A stretch of DNA of 64,000 nucleotides from NCBI GenBank assembly GCA_040221375.1, contig JAVKEP010000110.1, positions 62,001-126,000 of the forward strand, read 5' to 3'. A program made the position numbers and the translations under genes. The notes beneath the pieces are model-generated. The model ran no database searches. It was not told the origin of the DNA and saw only the letters and a program-made list of their open reading frames with translations. Positions 33,531-42,347 of the stretch are shown here, one piece after another (the first letter of the stretch is position 1; each line of letters starts with the position of its first letter). This DNA comes from SHAN690 sp040221375. GTDB taxonomy: Bacteria > Bacteroidota > Bacteroidia > Flavobacteriales_G > Salibacteraceae.

Positions 33531-34958
33531 TCATCCTTCAGACATTTTACTCACTTTGAGCATGTTCGACATGCCTTTTTTTGCGATCGGCATGCTCGCT
33601 ACGTTGATTACCAAGTCGTCATCGTTTAAGAAACCGGCCTTCTTGAGTTCGTACTTAATATCGGCAATGGTATGGTCCGTGCTGACAAATTTGTCGTAAT
33701 AAAATCCTTTCACACCCCAAACCAAGCTGAGCATGTTCAGTATTTTAAAGTTCGATGTGAACACAAAGATCCAAGCGTTGGGTCGGTACGAAGAGATGCG
33801 AAAGGCAGTGTACCCAGAGAAAGACATGGTAACGATCGCCTTAGCGCCAGTTTTTTGACTTAGTCGTACCGCCGAATGACAGATGGAGTCAGTGATGACC
33901 CGATCAGGTGTGCTATCGTGTTCAATGTCTCGGAAATAGATTCCTTGATAGTCCTCAACGCGGGTGATAATTTTAGACATGGTCTGCACTACTTCGATGG
34001 GGTATTGGCCAACGCTGGTTTCCCCACTCAGCATCACCGCATCCGCCCCATCCATCACTGCATTGGCTACATCGTTTACTTCAGCACGGCTTGGCGACAT
34101 GTTGTCAATCATGCTTTCCATCATTTGGGTGGCGATGATGCACGGGCGACCAGCTTTTTGACATTTCCGAACGATTTCCTTCTGTACGAGTGGAACGTTC
34201 TGCAAAGGAATTTCTACGCCTAAGTCTCCTCTTGCAACCATGATTCCATCCGCCTCAGCGATGATGGCATCGATGTTTTCAACTGCTTCGGGCTTTTCAA
34301 TTTTGGCGATGATCCGGACGTTTTTACCACTCTCCTTGATCTTTTCGCGTAGTTCTCTGATGTCATCTGCACTTCGTACGAAGGAGAGGGCCACCCAACT
34401 CACATTGTGGTTGAGTGCGAATGCAAGATCGACCAAGTCTTTATCGGTCAAGCACGGCAAAGACACTTTCGTATCGGGGAGATTTACTCCCTTTCTGGGC
34501 TTTAAAACGCCGCTTTGGGTAACCTCGGTAATGACATCCGTGCCGTCAAAGCCCCTGACATCTACGCGTAATTTTCCGTCGTCCAAAAGAATGGTCTCAC
34601 CGATTTTAACATCGGCGACAAGATCGGGGTAGCTGATCATCACCCTGTTGGCATCACCTATGATCTCGTCGGAAGTGATCCTGAGTTCAGCGCCCATCAC
34701 GAGTTGTACATCAGGCGTTTTGAGTTCACCGACGCGCAATTTGGGACCGCTCAAATCAGCCAGTATTGCCGTATGCGTGTGCAGTTCACTATCGATGAGT
34801 CGGAGGGTGTTCATGACCTCTTCATGGATGGCGTGTTCACCATGAGAAAAATTGAGACGAGCAACGCTCATCCCTTCCTCAATCATTTTCTTGAGCACCT
34901 CTTTGGGAGAGCTTGCGGGTCCGATCGTGGCTACGATCTTGGTTTTGTTTTTCAGCAT
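33531..34958 (-). CDS. pyk: Pyruvate kinase
   Basis: The 475-residue protein has all pyruvate kinase hallmarks: 'TKIVATIGPASSPKEVLKK' at the N-terminus, 'ARLNFSHGEH', catalytic Lys in 'IIAKIEKPEAVENIDAII', 'ADGIMVARGDLGVEIP', 'ATQMMESMIDNMSPSRAEV', and a C-terminal allosteric domain. It performs the last ATP-yielding step of glycolysis. Its position after rnc and the IPExxxVDY gene is the usual Bacteroidetes order. Confidence 0.98.
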   Translation of the reverse strand: MLKNKTKIVATIGPASSPKEVLKKMIEEGMSVARLNFSHGEHAIHEEVMNTLRLIDSELHTHTAILADLSGPKLRVGELKTPDVQLVMGAELRITSDEIIGDANRVMISYPDLVADVKIGETILLDDGKLRVDVRGFDGTDVITEVTQSGVLKPRKGVNLPDTKVSLPCLTDKDLVDLAFALNHNVSWVALSFVRSADDIRELREKIKESGKNVRIIAKIEKPEAVENIDAIIAEADGIMVARGDLGVEIPLQNVPLVQKEIVRKCQKAGRPCIIATQMMESMIDNMSPSRAEVNDVANAVMDGADAVMLSGETSVGQYPIEVVQTMSKIITRVEDYQGIYFRDIEHDSTPDRVITDSICHSAVRLSQKTGAKAIVTMSFSGYTAFRISSYRPNAWIFVFTSNFKILNMLSLVWGVKGFYYDKFVSTDHTIADIKYELKKAGFLNDDDLVINVASMPIAKKGMSNMLKVSKMSEG

Positions 34959-35028
34959 ATTCCTTAATTAACGAATGTATCGAATGCCAGAGGAGGAGAA
35001 AGTAGGTCTGATCGAAGTCTTCAACAGC

Positions 35029-35448
35029 CTAGTCTTCAAATAGCGAGTATTGGATTCGCTTGAAATCAGCGTTGTCTAACGGGGCTACAAATTGAATGCC
35101 TTCAATCGCTTGCAAACTCTCCAGAAACGAATCGGCATCAAAGATGTCAATATAACCTTCAATCAGCATGAAGAAATCATACTGTTTGTGTCCTTTTAAG
35201 AGAAAGGTCTCTTCATTGTGGTTAGACAGGAGGACGTAGTTTAGGTGAGCATCCCCATCTTTGTACACAAACTTGGTAAATTCATCCAATCCCCCATTTT
35301 TCCCTGGAATTTGAAGCACTTCGCGACGAAAGTCTTTGTTCAAGGATCGATTCATCAGCCAGGCCACCCGGTAGTCTTTCCAATGACAGCTCAATCCAAA
35401 TGAGAGAAAGTCATATTCGTCATCGAGGATCAGGCGTTGCTTTGACAC
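35029..35448 (-). CDS. IPExxxVDY-type family protein
   Basis: The 139-residue product probably uses GTG 35448, 3 bases after the rnc stop. Segments 'DDEYDFLSFGLSCHWKDYR', 'YVLLSNHNEETFLLKGHKQY' and 'DNADFKRIQYSLFED', together with the slot between rnc and pyk, match the small family NCBI calls IPExxxVDY. The literal IPE motif is not visible here. Function is unknown. Conserved linkage with rnc suggests an RNA-related or housekeeping role, which is inference. Confidence 0.7.
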   Translation of the reverse strand: MSKQRLILDDEYDFLSFGLSCHWKDYRVAWLMNRSLNKDFRREVLQIPGKNGGLDEFTKFVYKDGDAHLNYVLLSNHNEETFLLKGHKQYDFFMLIEGYIDIFDADSFLESLQAIEGIQFVAPLDNADFKRIQYSLFED

Positions 35449-35451
35449 GTG

Positions 35452-36174
35452 CTAGAGCTTTAAGGATTCGCATGCGGCTTTGGAGGCGGCTTGCTCAGCT
35501 CTCTTTTTAGAGCGTTCCTTGCCGCTGGCTAGGAGCACTTGATCCATCACCACGGAGCAGACAAACAAGTTTTCAGTGTCGGCATTGTTGGATGTGTTGA
35601 AGCGCAGGTCCTTTTTGTTCTGTTGGGCCCATTCGATCAATTGGCTTTTAAAATCCATCGCGTTTTCGATGATGGCTTCGATGTCGATGTAGTTCGGAAC
35701 GAGAAAGCGTTCGATGCTCTTTTTTGCCACGGTAAAGCCACGATCAATGTAGATGGCCCCAAGCCAGGCTTCCAAGGCATTTCCGACGATTTTATCCATG
35801 GAATCTTCGGTTCCTATCCGCGCCTCAATCACCTCGTGCAATCCAGAAGCAACACCCACCGTTCCGAGCGTTTGTCGGTTTACAATGCGCGCGCGAAGTT
35901 TGGTCAAATACCCTTCGTTCGACTCGGGATACTTCTTGAATAGATACTCAGTAATCACCGTATCGAGCACGGCATCCCCCAATAGCTCCAGGCGCTCATT
36001 GCAATCTTGGTGACAATACTTTCCAGACCCGACCACAGATTTATGGCGTAAGGCTTTTTCGTACCACGAAATGTCCGTGGCTTTTACACCCCAGTTTTTT
36101 TTGAGGTATTTGATCAGACGTTTTTGCCTGTCAGTATGTGATTTAAAGAAGTAGAAGTCGTCGGTGCGTTTGAT
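35452..36174 (-). CDS. rnc: Ribonuclease III with apparent AUC start codon
   Basis: RNase III domain motifs include 'NERLELLGDAVLDTVITEYL' (signature ERLEFLGDA type) and 'EAWLGAIYIDRGF' with the catalytic acid cluster. A C-terminal dsRNA-binding domain holds 'SGKERSKKRAEQAASKAACE'. The only standard start in frame (GTG 36036) lies inside the catalytic domain, right after 'EKALRHKS'. Reading upstream, the frame stays open for 46 more codons with good RNase III N-terminal sequence ('DDFYFFKSHTDRQKRLIKYL', 'KKNWGVKATDISWYEKALRH') and no ATG, GTG or TTG. Codon ATC at 36174-36172 sits in TAATC, the exact place of a TAATG overlap with the fabF stop. From there the protein has 240 residues, a normal length. 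Either AUC is used as start or one base differs from the true genome. Confidence 0.9.
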   Translation of the reverse strand: MKRTDDFYFFKSHTDRQKRLIKYLKKNWGVKATDISWYEKALRHKSVVGSGKYCHQDCNERLELLGDAVLDTVITEYLFKKYPESNEGYLTKLRARIVNRQTLGTVGVASGLHEVIEARIGTEDSMDKIVGNALEAWLGAIYIDRGFTVAKKSIERFLVPNYIDIEAIIENAMDFKSQLIEWAQQNKKDLRFNTSNNADTENLFVCSVVMDQVLLASGKERSKKRAEQAASKAACESLKL

Positions 36175-37430
36175 TAGCCCACAAACTTCTTAAAGATCAC
36201 AGAGGCGTTGTGGCCTCCGAATCCAAAAGTATTGCTCAATGCGGCGTTAACTGTGCGCTTATGAGCTTTGTGGAACGTAAGGTTCAACTTGGGGTCAATG
36301 GCATCATCATCCGTAAAATGGTTGATGGTCGGTGGAACGATATCGTTCTTCACTGCGAGAAGCGTAGCAATTCCTTCGATGGCTCCTGCAGCACCCAGAA
36401 GGTGACCGGTCATCGACTTGGTAGAGCTTATGTTCAGCTTCTCAGAATGATCACCGAAGACTCCGCGGATCGCCTTCAACTCTGCAACATCACCCAAGGG
36501 AGTACTCGTACCATGCACATTGATGTAATCAAGGCTCTCTGGTGAAATACTTGGGTCATCTTCCATAGCTGACCGCATTACATTCAATGCGCCAAACCCA
36601 TCGGGGTGAGGAGCTGTAATGTGGTGGGCATCAGCGGATAAACCGCCACCGCAAATTTCGCCATAGATCTTGGCGCCACGTGCTTTGGCGTGCTCGTATT
36701 CTTCTAATATCAAACAGCCGGCGCCTTCACCCATTACAAATCCATCTCTGTCTTTGTCAAAAGGACGTGACGCCGTTTTCGGGTCGTCGTTTCTTGTGGA
36801 AAGCGCGTGCATGGCGTTAAAACCGCCAATGCCAGATTCGTTGATCGCAGCTTCAGAACCACCAGTAACGATTACGTCTGCTTTCCCCAGTCGGATATAG
36901 TTGAATGCATCAATCATCGAGTTGGTACTCGTCGCGCATGCACTCACCAAACTGAAGTTGGGCCCTCTGAATCCATATTTAATGGAGATATGTCCGGCGG
37001 CGATGTCGGATATCATCTTCGGGATAAAGAAAGGATTAAAACGCGGATTCATTCCACCTTCTACAAATCCCTTTACTTCTTCTTGAAACGTGATGATGCC
37101 GCCGATTCCAGATCCCCAAATCACACCGGTGCGATCTTGGTTCACATTGTCTTCGACCAATCCAGCATCTTTCACTGCCTCGTCGGCAACGATGATGGCG
37201 TACTTGCTGAATAAGTCAAGCTTCCGACCCTCCTTGCGATCGAAATGATTGTCGAGGTCGAGGTTCTTGACCTCACACGCGAAATGCGTTTTAAAATTAG
37301 ACGTGTCAAAGCGAGTAATGGGAGCCGCCCCGCTTGTTCCATTGAGAAGGTTTTCCCAATATTCCTGAGCGTTATTTCCTATAGGCGTAAGCGCCCCAAG
37401 CCCGGTAACCACTACCCGCTTCAGCGTCAT
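36174..37430 (-). CDS. fabF: Beta-ketoacyl-ACP synthase II
   Basis: The 418-residue enzyme has Cys165 in 'NFSLVSACATSTNSMIDA', the first His in 'DYINVHGTSTPLGDVAE' and the second in 'KSMTGHLLGAAGAIEGIA', giving the C-H-H triad. It elongates acyl-ACP chains. It lies 23 bases after acpP, and its stop overlaps the proposed rnc start. Confidence 0.98.
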   Translation of the reverse strand: MTLKRVVVTGLGALTPIGNNAQEYWENLLNGTSGAAPITRFDTSNFKTHFACEVKNLDLDNHFDRKEGRKLDLFSKYAIIVADEAVKDAGLVEDNVNQDRTGVIWGSGIGGIITFQEEVKGFVEGGMNPRFNPFFIPKMISDIAAGHISIKYGFRGPNFSLVSACATSTNSMIDAFNYIRLGKADVIVTGGSEAAINESGIGGFNAMHALSTRNDDPKTASRPFDKDRDGFVMGEGAGCLILEEYEHAKARGAKIYGEICGGGLSADAHHITAPHPDGFGALNVMRSAMEDDPSISPESLDYINVHGTSTPLGDVAELKAIRGVFGDHSEKLNISSTKSMTGHLLGAAGAIEGIATLLAVKNDIVPPTINHFTDDDAIDPKLNLTFHKAHKRTVNAALSNTFGFGGHNASVIFKKFVG

Positions 37431-37453
37431 AATCTATGTTTTAGGATGTGAAT

Positions 37454-37690
37454 CTAAGAGACGTGCTCCTCGATGTACTTGATGGCTTCGCCAACGGTGG
37501 CAATGTTTTCTGCTTGATCGTCTGGAATAGCGATGTTGAATTCCTTCTCGAACTCCATGATCAACTCTACCGTGTCAAGAGAGTCAGCTCCAAGATCATT
37601 TGTGAAGCTTGCCTCTGGATTTACTTCTCCTTCGTCAACTCCGAGCTTATCAACGATGATAGCTACTACTCTTTCTTTGATATCAGCCAT
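37454..37690 (-). CDS. acpP: Acyl carrier protein
   Basis: At 78 residues it has the usual length. The phosphopantetheine Ser37 sits in 'DLGADSLDTVELIMEFE'. Helices I to IV are intact and acidic. First gene of the acpP-fabF-rnc-pyk block. Confidence 0.98.
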   Translation of the reverse strand: MADIKERVVAIIVDKLGVDEGEVNPEASFTNDLGADSLDTVELIMEFEKEFNIAIPDDQAENIATVGEAIKYIEEHVS

Positions 37691-37722
37691 AGTGCTTGAT
37701 TTTATTAATGCTTTTGAGACTG

Positions 37723-37754
37723 CAAAGAAATATCTTTTAGGTTGATTTATCCAA
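37723..37754 (-). promoter_or_regulatory. Probable acpP promoter
   Basis: On the minus strand TTG (37754-37752), a 21-base spacer and TTTCTTTG (37730-37723) resemble the Bacteroidetes -33/-7 pair with one mismatch in the -7 box. It lies 33 bases before the acpP ATG. Confidence 0.5.
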
Positions 37755-37762
37755 ATAGATTC

Positions 37763-38440
37763 TCATTCGAAGACAACTGCCAATTCTTCGAACGACTTTC
37801 TCTTCAAGTTTGGAACCTCTGCATCCGGCGCTGGATAACCGACCGGTAAGAGAAGGTAAGGTCGCTCATTGTCAGGTCGTTCTAAGATTTTCGAAAGAAA
37901 GTTCATTGGGCTTGGAGTATGCGTTAATGTCACCAATCCAGCGTTGTGAATTGCGTTAATAAGCATGCCACAAGCGATGCCAACAGACTCATTCACGTAG
38001 TAATTCTGACGTTTTTTACCGTCTTTAAGCTCATAAATCCGCTTGAATACCACAATTATCCAAGGAACGGTTTCTAGAAACGGTTTGTGCCAATCCGTCC
38101 CTAATGGCTCGAGATCTTCCAGCCACGTTTCGTTCATCCGCTTGGTATAGCTTTCTTGTTCTTCTGCCTCTGCCGCTGCTCGAATTTGTTGCTTCAGCGT
38201 TTTCGAACGGATGATGCAAAAGGTCCAGGGTTCTTTGTGCGCTCCGCTCGGTGAGGTGCCAGCGGCCATTACGATGTTTTCAATGACCTCAAACGGCACA
38301 TCCTCATTCGAAAATTCGCGTATGCTCCTTCGGCGATTGTGAAAGGCATAAAAGTCCTTCGCTCGATCGAGCGTGCCTGCTTTATCTTGTTGAACTGGGT
38401 CGTAGGGAATGAATCGAGGCTCCGTACTCATGATTGCCAT
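37763..38440 (-). CDS. Iodotyrosine deiodinase-like nitroreductase-fold flavoprotein
   Basis: The 225-residue protein matches iodotyrosine deiodinase (IYD) rather than generic nitroreductases. It has FMN-binding 'RRRSIREFS', 'AAGTSPSGAHKEPWTFCII' (residues ~59-77), 'ACGMLINAIHNAGLVTLTHT' and 'PYLLLPVGYPAPDAEVPNLK'. The substrate-clamping residues known from human IYD (Glu157, Tyr161, Lys182) have counterparts at identical spacing: Glu94, Tyr98 and Lys119 in 'EEQESYTKRM...GTDWHKP'. IYD uses FMNH2 to strip halide from halotyrosines. A characterised homologue exists in Haliscomenobacter, also a Bacteroidetes. It sits between acpP and purN, which are usually adjacent, on the acpP strand. Confidence 0.88.
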   Translation of the reverse strand: MAIMSTEPRFIPYDPVQQDKAGTLDRAKDFYAFHNRRRSIREFSNEDVPFEVIENIVMAAGTSPSGAHKEPWTFCIIRSKTLKQQIRAAAEAEEQESYTKRMNETWLEDLEPLGTDWHKPFLETVPWIIVVFKRIYELKDGKKRQNYYVNESVGIACGMLINAIHNAGLVTLTHTPSPMNFLSKILERPDNERPYLLLPVGYPAPDAEVPNLKRKSFEELAVVFE

Positions 38441-38481
38441 TACTTTTGGGCTTCCAAAGTAATCAGTAAATCCGTTTCACC

Positions 38482-39057
38482 ATGGGCGTAACCCGCTTGG
38501 CAATCTTTGCTTCAGGAACTGGCACCAACGCCAGCTCGATCATCCAATACTTTCAGAACGACCCCGCGGTGGAGGTCTCGATTGTGGTGACGAATAAGTC
38601 GGATGCTGGAGTGATTGGAGTCGCTGAACGCGCCAAGGTCGAATTCGCCATCATTACCAAGCAGGATTTAGGAGATGAAGAATTGATGATGGCCTTGCTG
38701 GAAGAATACAGGGTGGATGTAATCGTATTGGCGGGGTGGCTGCTACTTGTGCCGCCCTATTTGATTGAACGCTTTGAAGGAAGAATCCTCAATATTCACC
38801 CCGCCTTGTTGCCCAAGTTCGGAGGCAAGGGAATGTGGGGAAAGCATGTCCATCAAGCGGTCAAGGATAGTGGTGATCTTCAATCTGGCATTACCATTCA
38901 CATGGTGAACGCTGAATACGACAAAGGCAAGGTATTGGCTCAGCACAAGGTTGAGCTGAAAGCAGGAGATGACCCTGCGGATATCGAAGCCAAAGTCAGA
39001 AAGCTCGAGCTCCATCACTATCCAATCGAGATAAAAAAGTTCGTGGATTCGATCTGA
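38482..39057 (+). CDS. purN: Phosphoribosylglycinamide formyltransferase
   Basis: The 191-residue protein has 'LAIFASGTGTNASSIIQYF' at the N-terminus and 'LAGWLLLVPPYLIERF'. The catalytic Asn-His-Asp set is spread over 'ILNIHPALLPKFGGKGMWGK', 'HQAVKDSGDLQSGITIHMV' and 'YDKGKVLAQ'. It transfers the formyl group from 10-formyl-THF in purine synthesis. It is divergent from the deiodinase-like gene. Confidence 0.96.
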   Translation: MGVTRLAIFASGTGTNASSIIQYFQNDPAVEVSIVVTNKSDAGVIGVAERAKVEFAIITKQDLGDEELMMALLEEYRVDVIVLAGWLLLVPPYLIERFEGRILNIHPALLPKFGGKGMWGKHVHQAVKDSGDLQSGITIHMVNAEYDKGKVLAQHKVELKAGDDPADIEAKVRKLELHHYPIEIKKFVDSI

Positions 39058-39121
39058 GCGCTAGGTCGGAGCGAACAAATTCAATAATTTGGGCGCACCT
39101 ATTACCTAAACCCGCTCAACT

Positions 39122-42100
39122 ATGCGCCCAGTGAAATGGAAGGCAATCGGCTTGATTGCTGTGATTTTCGTATTTGTTAACGGATTCTTTTATTCATCTG
39201 ACTCTCATGCGCTCCATAATCCGATGGAGCAGCTAAGTGGAGAAATCGCCTTCGCTATGGATGAGCCTCAGGAACAAGGAGAGGATCATGAGGAACACGC
39301 ATCTCCGACCAGTCATGAGCAAGCTGAGCACTCGGAAGCGGAAATACACGATGAACACGGCGAAGGGGGGCATCACGGCCCTGATACGAATCCACTTTTC
39401 TTCATCATCTTGGCTGTCTTTATCGGAGCAGCTACACGGCACTTCCTCAAAGGAATCCCGGTGCCTTTTACTGCACTTTTATTGATCATCGGTATCGTTT
39501 TGGGTGTCTTGAATCGAATGCATTTATTCGAGTCTTGGGGTTCATTGGACGTGAGTTTTATCCATGATTCGTTCATCTGGGCGGCCAATATCGACCCCCA
39601 CATGCTCTTTTTTGTCTTCTTACCCATCTTGATTTTCGAGGCGGCGTTTGCGATGGATCTTCACACCTTTAAAAAATCAGCGGCAAACTCTGTCATTCTC
39701 GCCGTGCCAGGCATACTAGTGGCCCTCCTTCTTACAGGAGCGATGGTGTACGCGATCGATATGTTTGACATCGGACTAGAAGGGTGGGCCAACTGGGGAT
39801 TGGCGTTTATGTTCGGTTCGGTGATCAGCGCTACGGATCCAGTGGCGGTTGTCGCTTTGCTGAAAGACTTAGGAGCCAGCAAGAAGTTGGGGACATTGAT
39901 CGAGGGAGAATCCCTTCTCAACGACGGTACAGCCATCGTTCTTTTTATGGTGTTCTTTTTGGGAATATCAGGTGAGGCGAGCGATACCAATGGATTCGTT
40001 GAGTTTTTACGCGTCGCAATCGGTGGTATTGGCGTTGGGCTGATAGTGGGTTGGATTACGCTGCGATGGCTCAAAGGCGTTTTCAATGATGCGATGGTGG
40101 AAATATCGGTAGTGGTAGCGGCGGCCTACATTACCTTTTATGTCGCTGAGCATTTCTTACACGTCTCAGGCGTATTGGCTTTGGTCGCACTCGGCCTGTT
40201 GGTCGGAGGGTTTGGCCGTTCCAGCATCTCGCCTCAAGTAGAACATTTTATGCACGAATTTTGGGAATTGGCAGGATTCATCGCCAATTGCTTGATCTTT
40301 TTAATTGTCGGATTGGTCATCGCGAGCAGGACCGAATTTACCGCCAACGATTTCTTGGTTCTGGGCATAGTTTACATTGGCATTCACATCGTTCGGGCCA
40401 TTGTGATGCTCATTCATTACCCATTCATGAAGAATACGGGCTACGGCCTTCCGGTCAAGGACGCAATTGTTGTGTGGTACGGCGCGTTGCGCGGTGCAAT
40501 TGGCTTAGCATTGGCGTTGATGGTAGCGGGAGTGGATTCGACAGTCATGGCCGAGTCTATGGACATCACCCCAGAAGCCGCAGCCAAAATCAAGGATCAG
40601 TTTTTATTCTTAATCGCAGGGGCAGTAACCCTTACACTTCTGGTCAATGCTACCACCATCAAGGCGCTGATTCAGCGTTTAGGGCTGCTGGACATTCCAC
40701 CGGCGAAAGCCTTGATGATAAAGTCTTCAAGCGAATACATGCGGAGCAGTGCAGAAAGCCATGTTCAGAAATTAAAGAAGGACCGCAATTTGAGAAAAGC
40801 GAATTGGAGTACGGTGGCCGAATACCTTCCCAAAGAAATCGCGTTGGTTCAAGACATCGATGAAAGCAAACTGAACGTAGCCAAGATGGCGGAGCACCGG
40901 ACACGGATTCTTGAGAAAGAAAAGAGCAGCTACTGGCGCCAGTTTAAGGAGGGCATGCTGGGCGCGGATGCGGTGCGTACCCTTACGGATACGGTGAACG
41001 AAATTTTAGACATCAAAGGAGAGGTTTCGCTCTCAGCGAGAAAAGACTTGGAAGAGCTTTGGAAACCTCCCAAGTGGATGAGCGCAATGCAGTCAGTACC
41101 GGTCATTGGTAGGATCACCGAGGACTCTTTCTTTGATCGCTTGGCTGTGAGCTATGATTGTGCGGTTGGCTTTACCAAGGCGCAAGAAGACTGCTTGTCG
41201 TTGTTAGAGAGCATGTATAGAGGAGAGGAAGAAAGCGAACGGTCCAACCTTGAGATCATCGAGCAAGAGATCAGCGAAAACATCATCTCTGGACAAACCT
41301 TCATGCGCAACCTGAGAAATACATACCCGGAAATTTATCGTGCAATTGCCACGAGGCAGGCAATTCGGTCGGTGCTGAATTATGAACTGCACACGGTAGA
41401 CAGGTTGAAAAGCAAGGGAAGACTCAATAATTCGGAAGTAGCCAGAATTACTGGCGACATCGAAGCCCGCATGAAGAAGCTGATGGAGCGTCCTCCGAGT
41501 ATTCAATTGCCCGAAACGAAGGAATTGGTCACTTCGATCAATTGGCTGCAAGAATTCCCAAAGGAGGGCCTTAAGCTCATTACTGAACTTTGTCAAACGC
41601 GGATTTATTCGAACGGTCAACGCATCGTTAGAAATATGAACGCGGGACAGGGTTTGTTCATCATTGCGCGGGGAAACGTCAACATCAAGGATGGCAAGCG
41701 TACGGTGGAAGTGCTCGGCAAAGGGGATGGAATAGGAGAAATCCTTTACCTCACGAAGGGGCAAAGTCAATTCGAAGTCTTTGCAGAAACTCCGGTTACC
41801 GTTCTGGCACTATCGGCGCCTAACGTCGATCGCATTGTACAAGCGCATCCAGAGTTTGAAAAGGTACTGTGGCAGCACGCCCTCGGAAGAATGGCCGTGC
41901 GCGCCTTGGAGAAGAACGATAAGTTTAAGCACCTGGACAAACGCCAGATCAAGGCGATTGGTGAAGCTGGGGAACTCAAGCAATTGAAAGAAGGCCAAAC
42001 CTATGCAGTTCCAGAGCATAAAACCGTGGTGATGGTCTCGGGAAAAGCAGTGTCTACCCAAAACGATAAGTTGGAAGTGACCGATGCTAAAGCGGTAGCA

Positions 42101-42157
42101 TTCAAAGAAATGAAGGCGCTTCAAAAGTCGTGGATATTGGAGGTAGAAGTCGGCTGA
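39122..42157 (+). CDS. CPA1-type Na+/H+ antiporter with cytoplasmic cNMP-like domain (1011 aa)
   Basis: Residues 1-30 form a signal-like helix. Residues ~45-90 are a His/Glu-rich stretch ('HEEHASPTSHEQAEHSEAEI'). From ~90 to 520 there are about 12-13 membrane helices with the CPA1 ion site 'SATDPVAVVALLKDLGASKK' (near 235) and 'IEGESLLNDGTAIVLFMVFF' (near 260). A long cytoplasmic helical region follows (~530-815). A cyclic-nucleotide-binding-like beta roll occupies ~822-940 ('GLFIIARGNVNIKDGKRTVE', 'LGKGDGIGEILYLTKG'). The plan resembles plant SOS1. It exports Na+ in exchange for protons and is plausible for a marine cell. The PBC Arg of true cAMP binders is not obvious, so the ligand is uncertain. 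Confidence 0.9.
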   Translation: MRPVKWKAIGLIAVIFVFVNGFFYSSDSHALHNPMEQLSGEIAFAMDEPQEQGEDHEEHASPTSHEQAEHSEAEIHDEHGEGGHHGPDTNPLFFIILAVFIGAATRHFLKGIPVPFTALLLIIGIVLGVLNRMHLFESWGSLDVSFIHDSFIWAANIDPHMLFFVFLPILIFEAAFAMDLHTFKKSAANSVILAVPGILVALLLTGAMVYAIDMFDIGLEGWANWGLAFMFGSVISATDPVAVVALLKDLGASKKLGTLIEGESLLNDGTAIVLFMVFFLGISGEASDTNGFVEFLRVAIGGIGVGLIVGWITLRWLKGVFNDAMVEISVVVAAAYITFYVAEHFLHVSGVLALVALGLLVGGFGRSSISPQVEHFMHEFWELAGFIANCLIFLIVGLVIASRTEFTANDFLVLGIVYIGIHIVRAIVMLIHYPFMKNTGYGLPVKDAIVVWYGALRGAIGLALALMVAGVDSTVMAESMDITPEAAAKIKDQFLFLIAGAVTLTLLVNATTIKALIQRLGLLDIPPAKALMIKSSSEYMRSSAESHVQKLKKDRNLRKANWSTVAEYLPKEIALVQDIDESKLNVAKMAEHRTRILEKEKSSYWRQFKEGMLGADAVRTLTDTVNEILDIKGEVSLSARKDLEELWKPPKWMSAMQSVPVIGRITEDSFFDRLAVSYDCAVGFTKAQEDCLSLLESMYRGEEESERSNLEIIEQEISENIISGQTFMRNLRNTYPEIYRAIATRQAIRSVLNYELHTVDRLKSKGRLNNSEVARITGDIEARMKKLMERPPSIQLPETKELVTSINWLQEFPKEGLKLITELCQTRIYSNGQRIVRNMNAGQGLFIIARGNVNIKDGKRTVEVLGKGDGIGEILYLTKGQSQFEVFAETPVTVLALSAPNVDRIVQAHPEFEKVLWQHALGRMAVRALEKNDKFKHLDKRQIKAIGEAGELKQLKEGQTYAVPEHKTVVMVSGKAVSTQNDKLEVTDAKAVAFKEMKALQKSWILEVEVG

Positions 42158-42175
42158 GCGCACATTGAAAAAAGA

Positions 42176-42205
42176 TTGCACGAATAGAAAGTTCGTGTAT
42201 ATTTG
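42176..42205 (+). promoter_or_regulatory. Promoter of tRNA-Val(UAC)
   Basis: TTG (42176-42178), a 19-base spacer and TATATTTG (42198-42205) form a textbook Bacteroidetes -33/-7 pair. The tRNA begins 24 bases later. Confidence 0.8.
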
Positions 42206-42229
42206 CGCCCCTTTTTAAAGGGATTTCAA

Positions 42230-42304
42230 GGGAGCTTAGCTCAGCTGGTTCAGAGCACCTCGTTTACACCGAGGGGGTCGGGGGTTCGAACCCCTCAGCT
42301 CCCA
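42230..42304 (+). tRNA. tRNA-Val, anticodon UAC
   Basis: A 75-base cloverleaf: acceptor GGGAGCT pairs with AGCTCCC, discriminator is A. The anticodon stem CCTCG/CGAGG holds loop TTTACAC with anticodon TAC. The T arm has GGTTCGAACCCC-type pairing. CCA is not encoded. Confidence 0.96.
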
Positions 42305-42314
42305 CTCAATCACT

Positions 42315-42347
42315 AAAAGCCTTTCGTTTATCGGAAGGCTTTTTTTT
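42315..42347 (+). terminator. Rho-independent terminator after tRNA-Val
   Basis: AAAAGCCTTTCG pairs with CGGAAGGCTTTT (one G-T wobble) and is followed by a run of T, starting 10 bases after the tRNA. The remaining bases up to 42546 show no gene. Confidence 0.85.

Noticed and set aside
35452..36036. RNase III starting at GTG 36036
   Set aside because: This start cuts away conserved N-terminal RNase III sequence that continues in frame for 46 codons.
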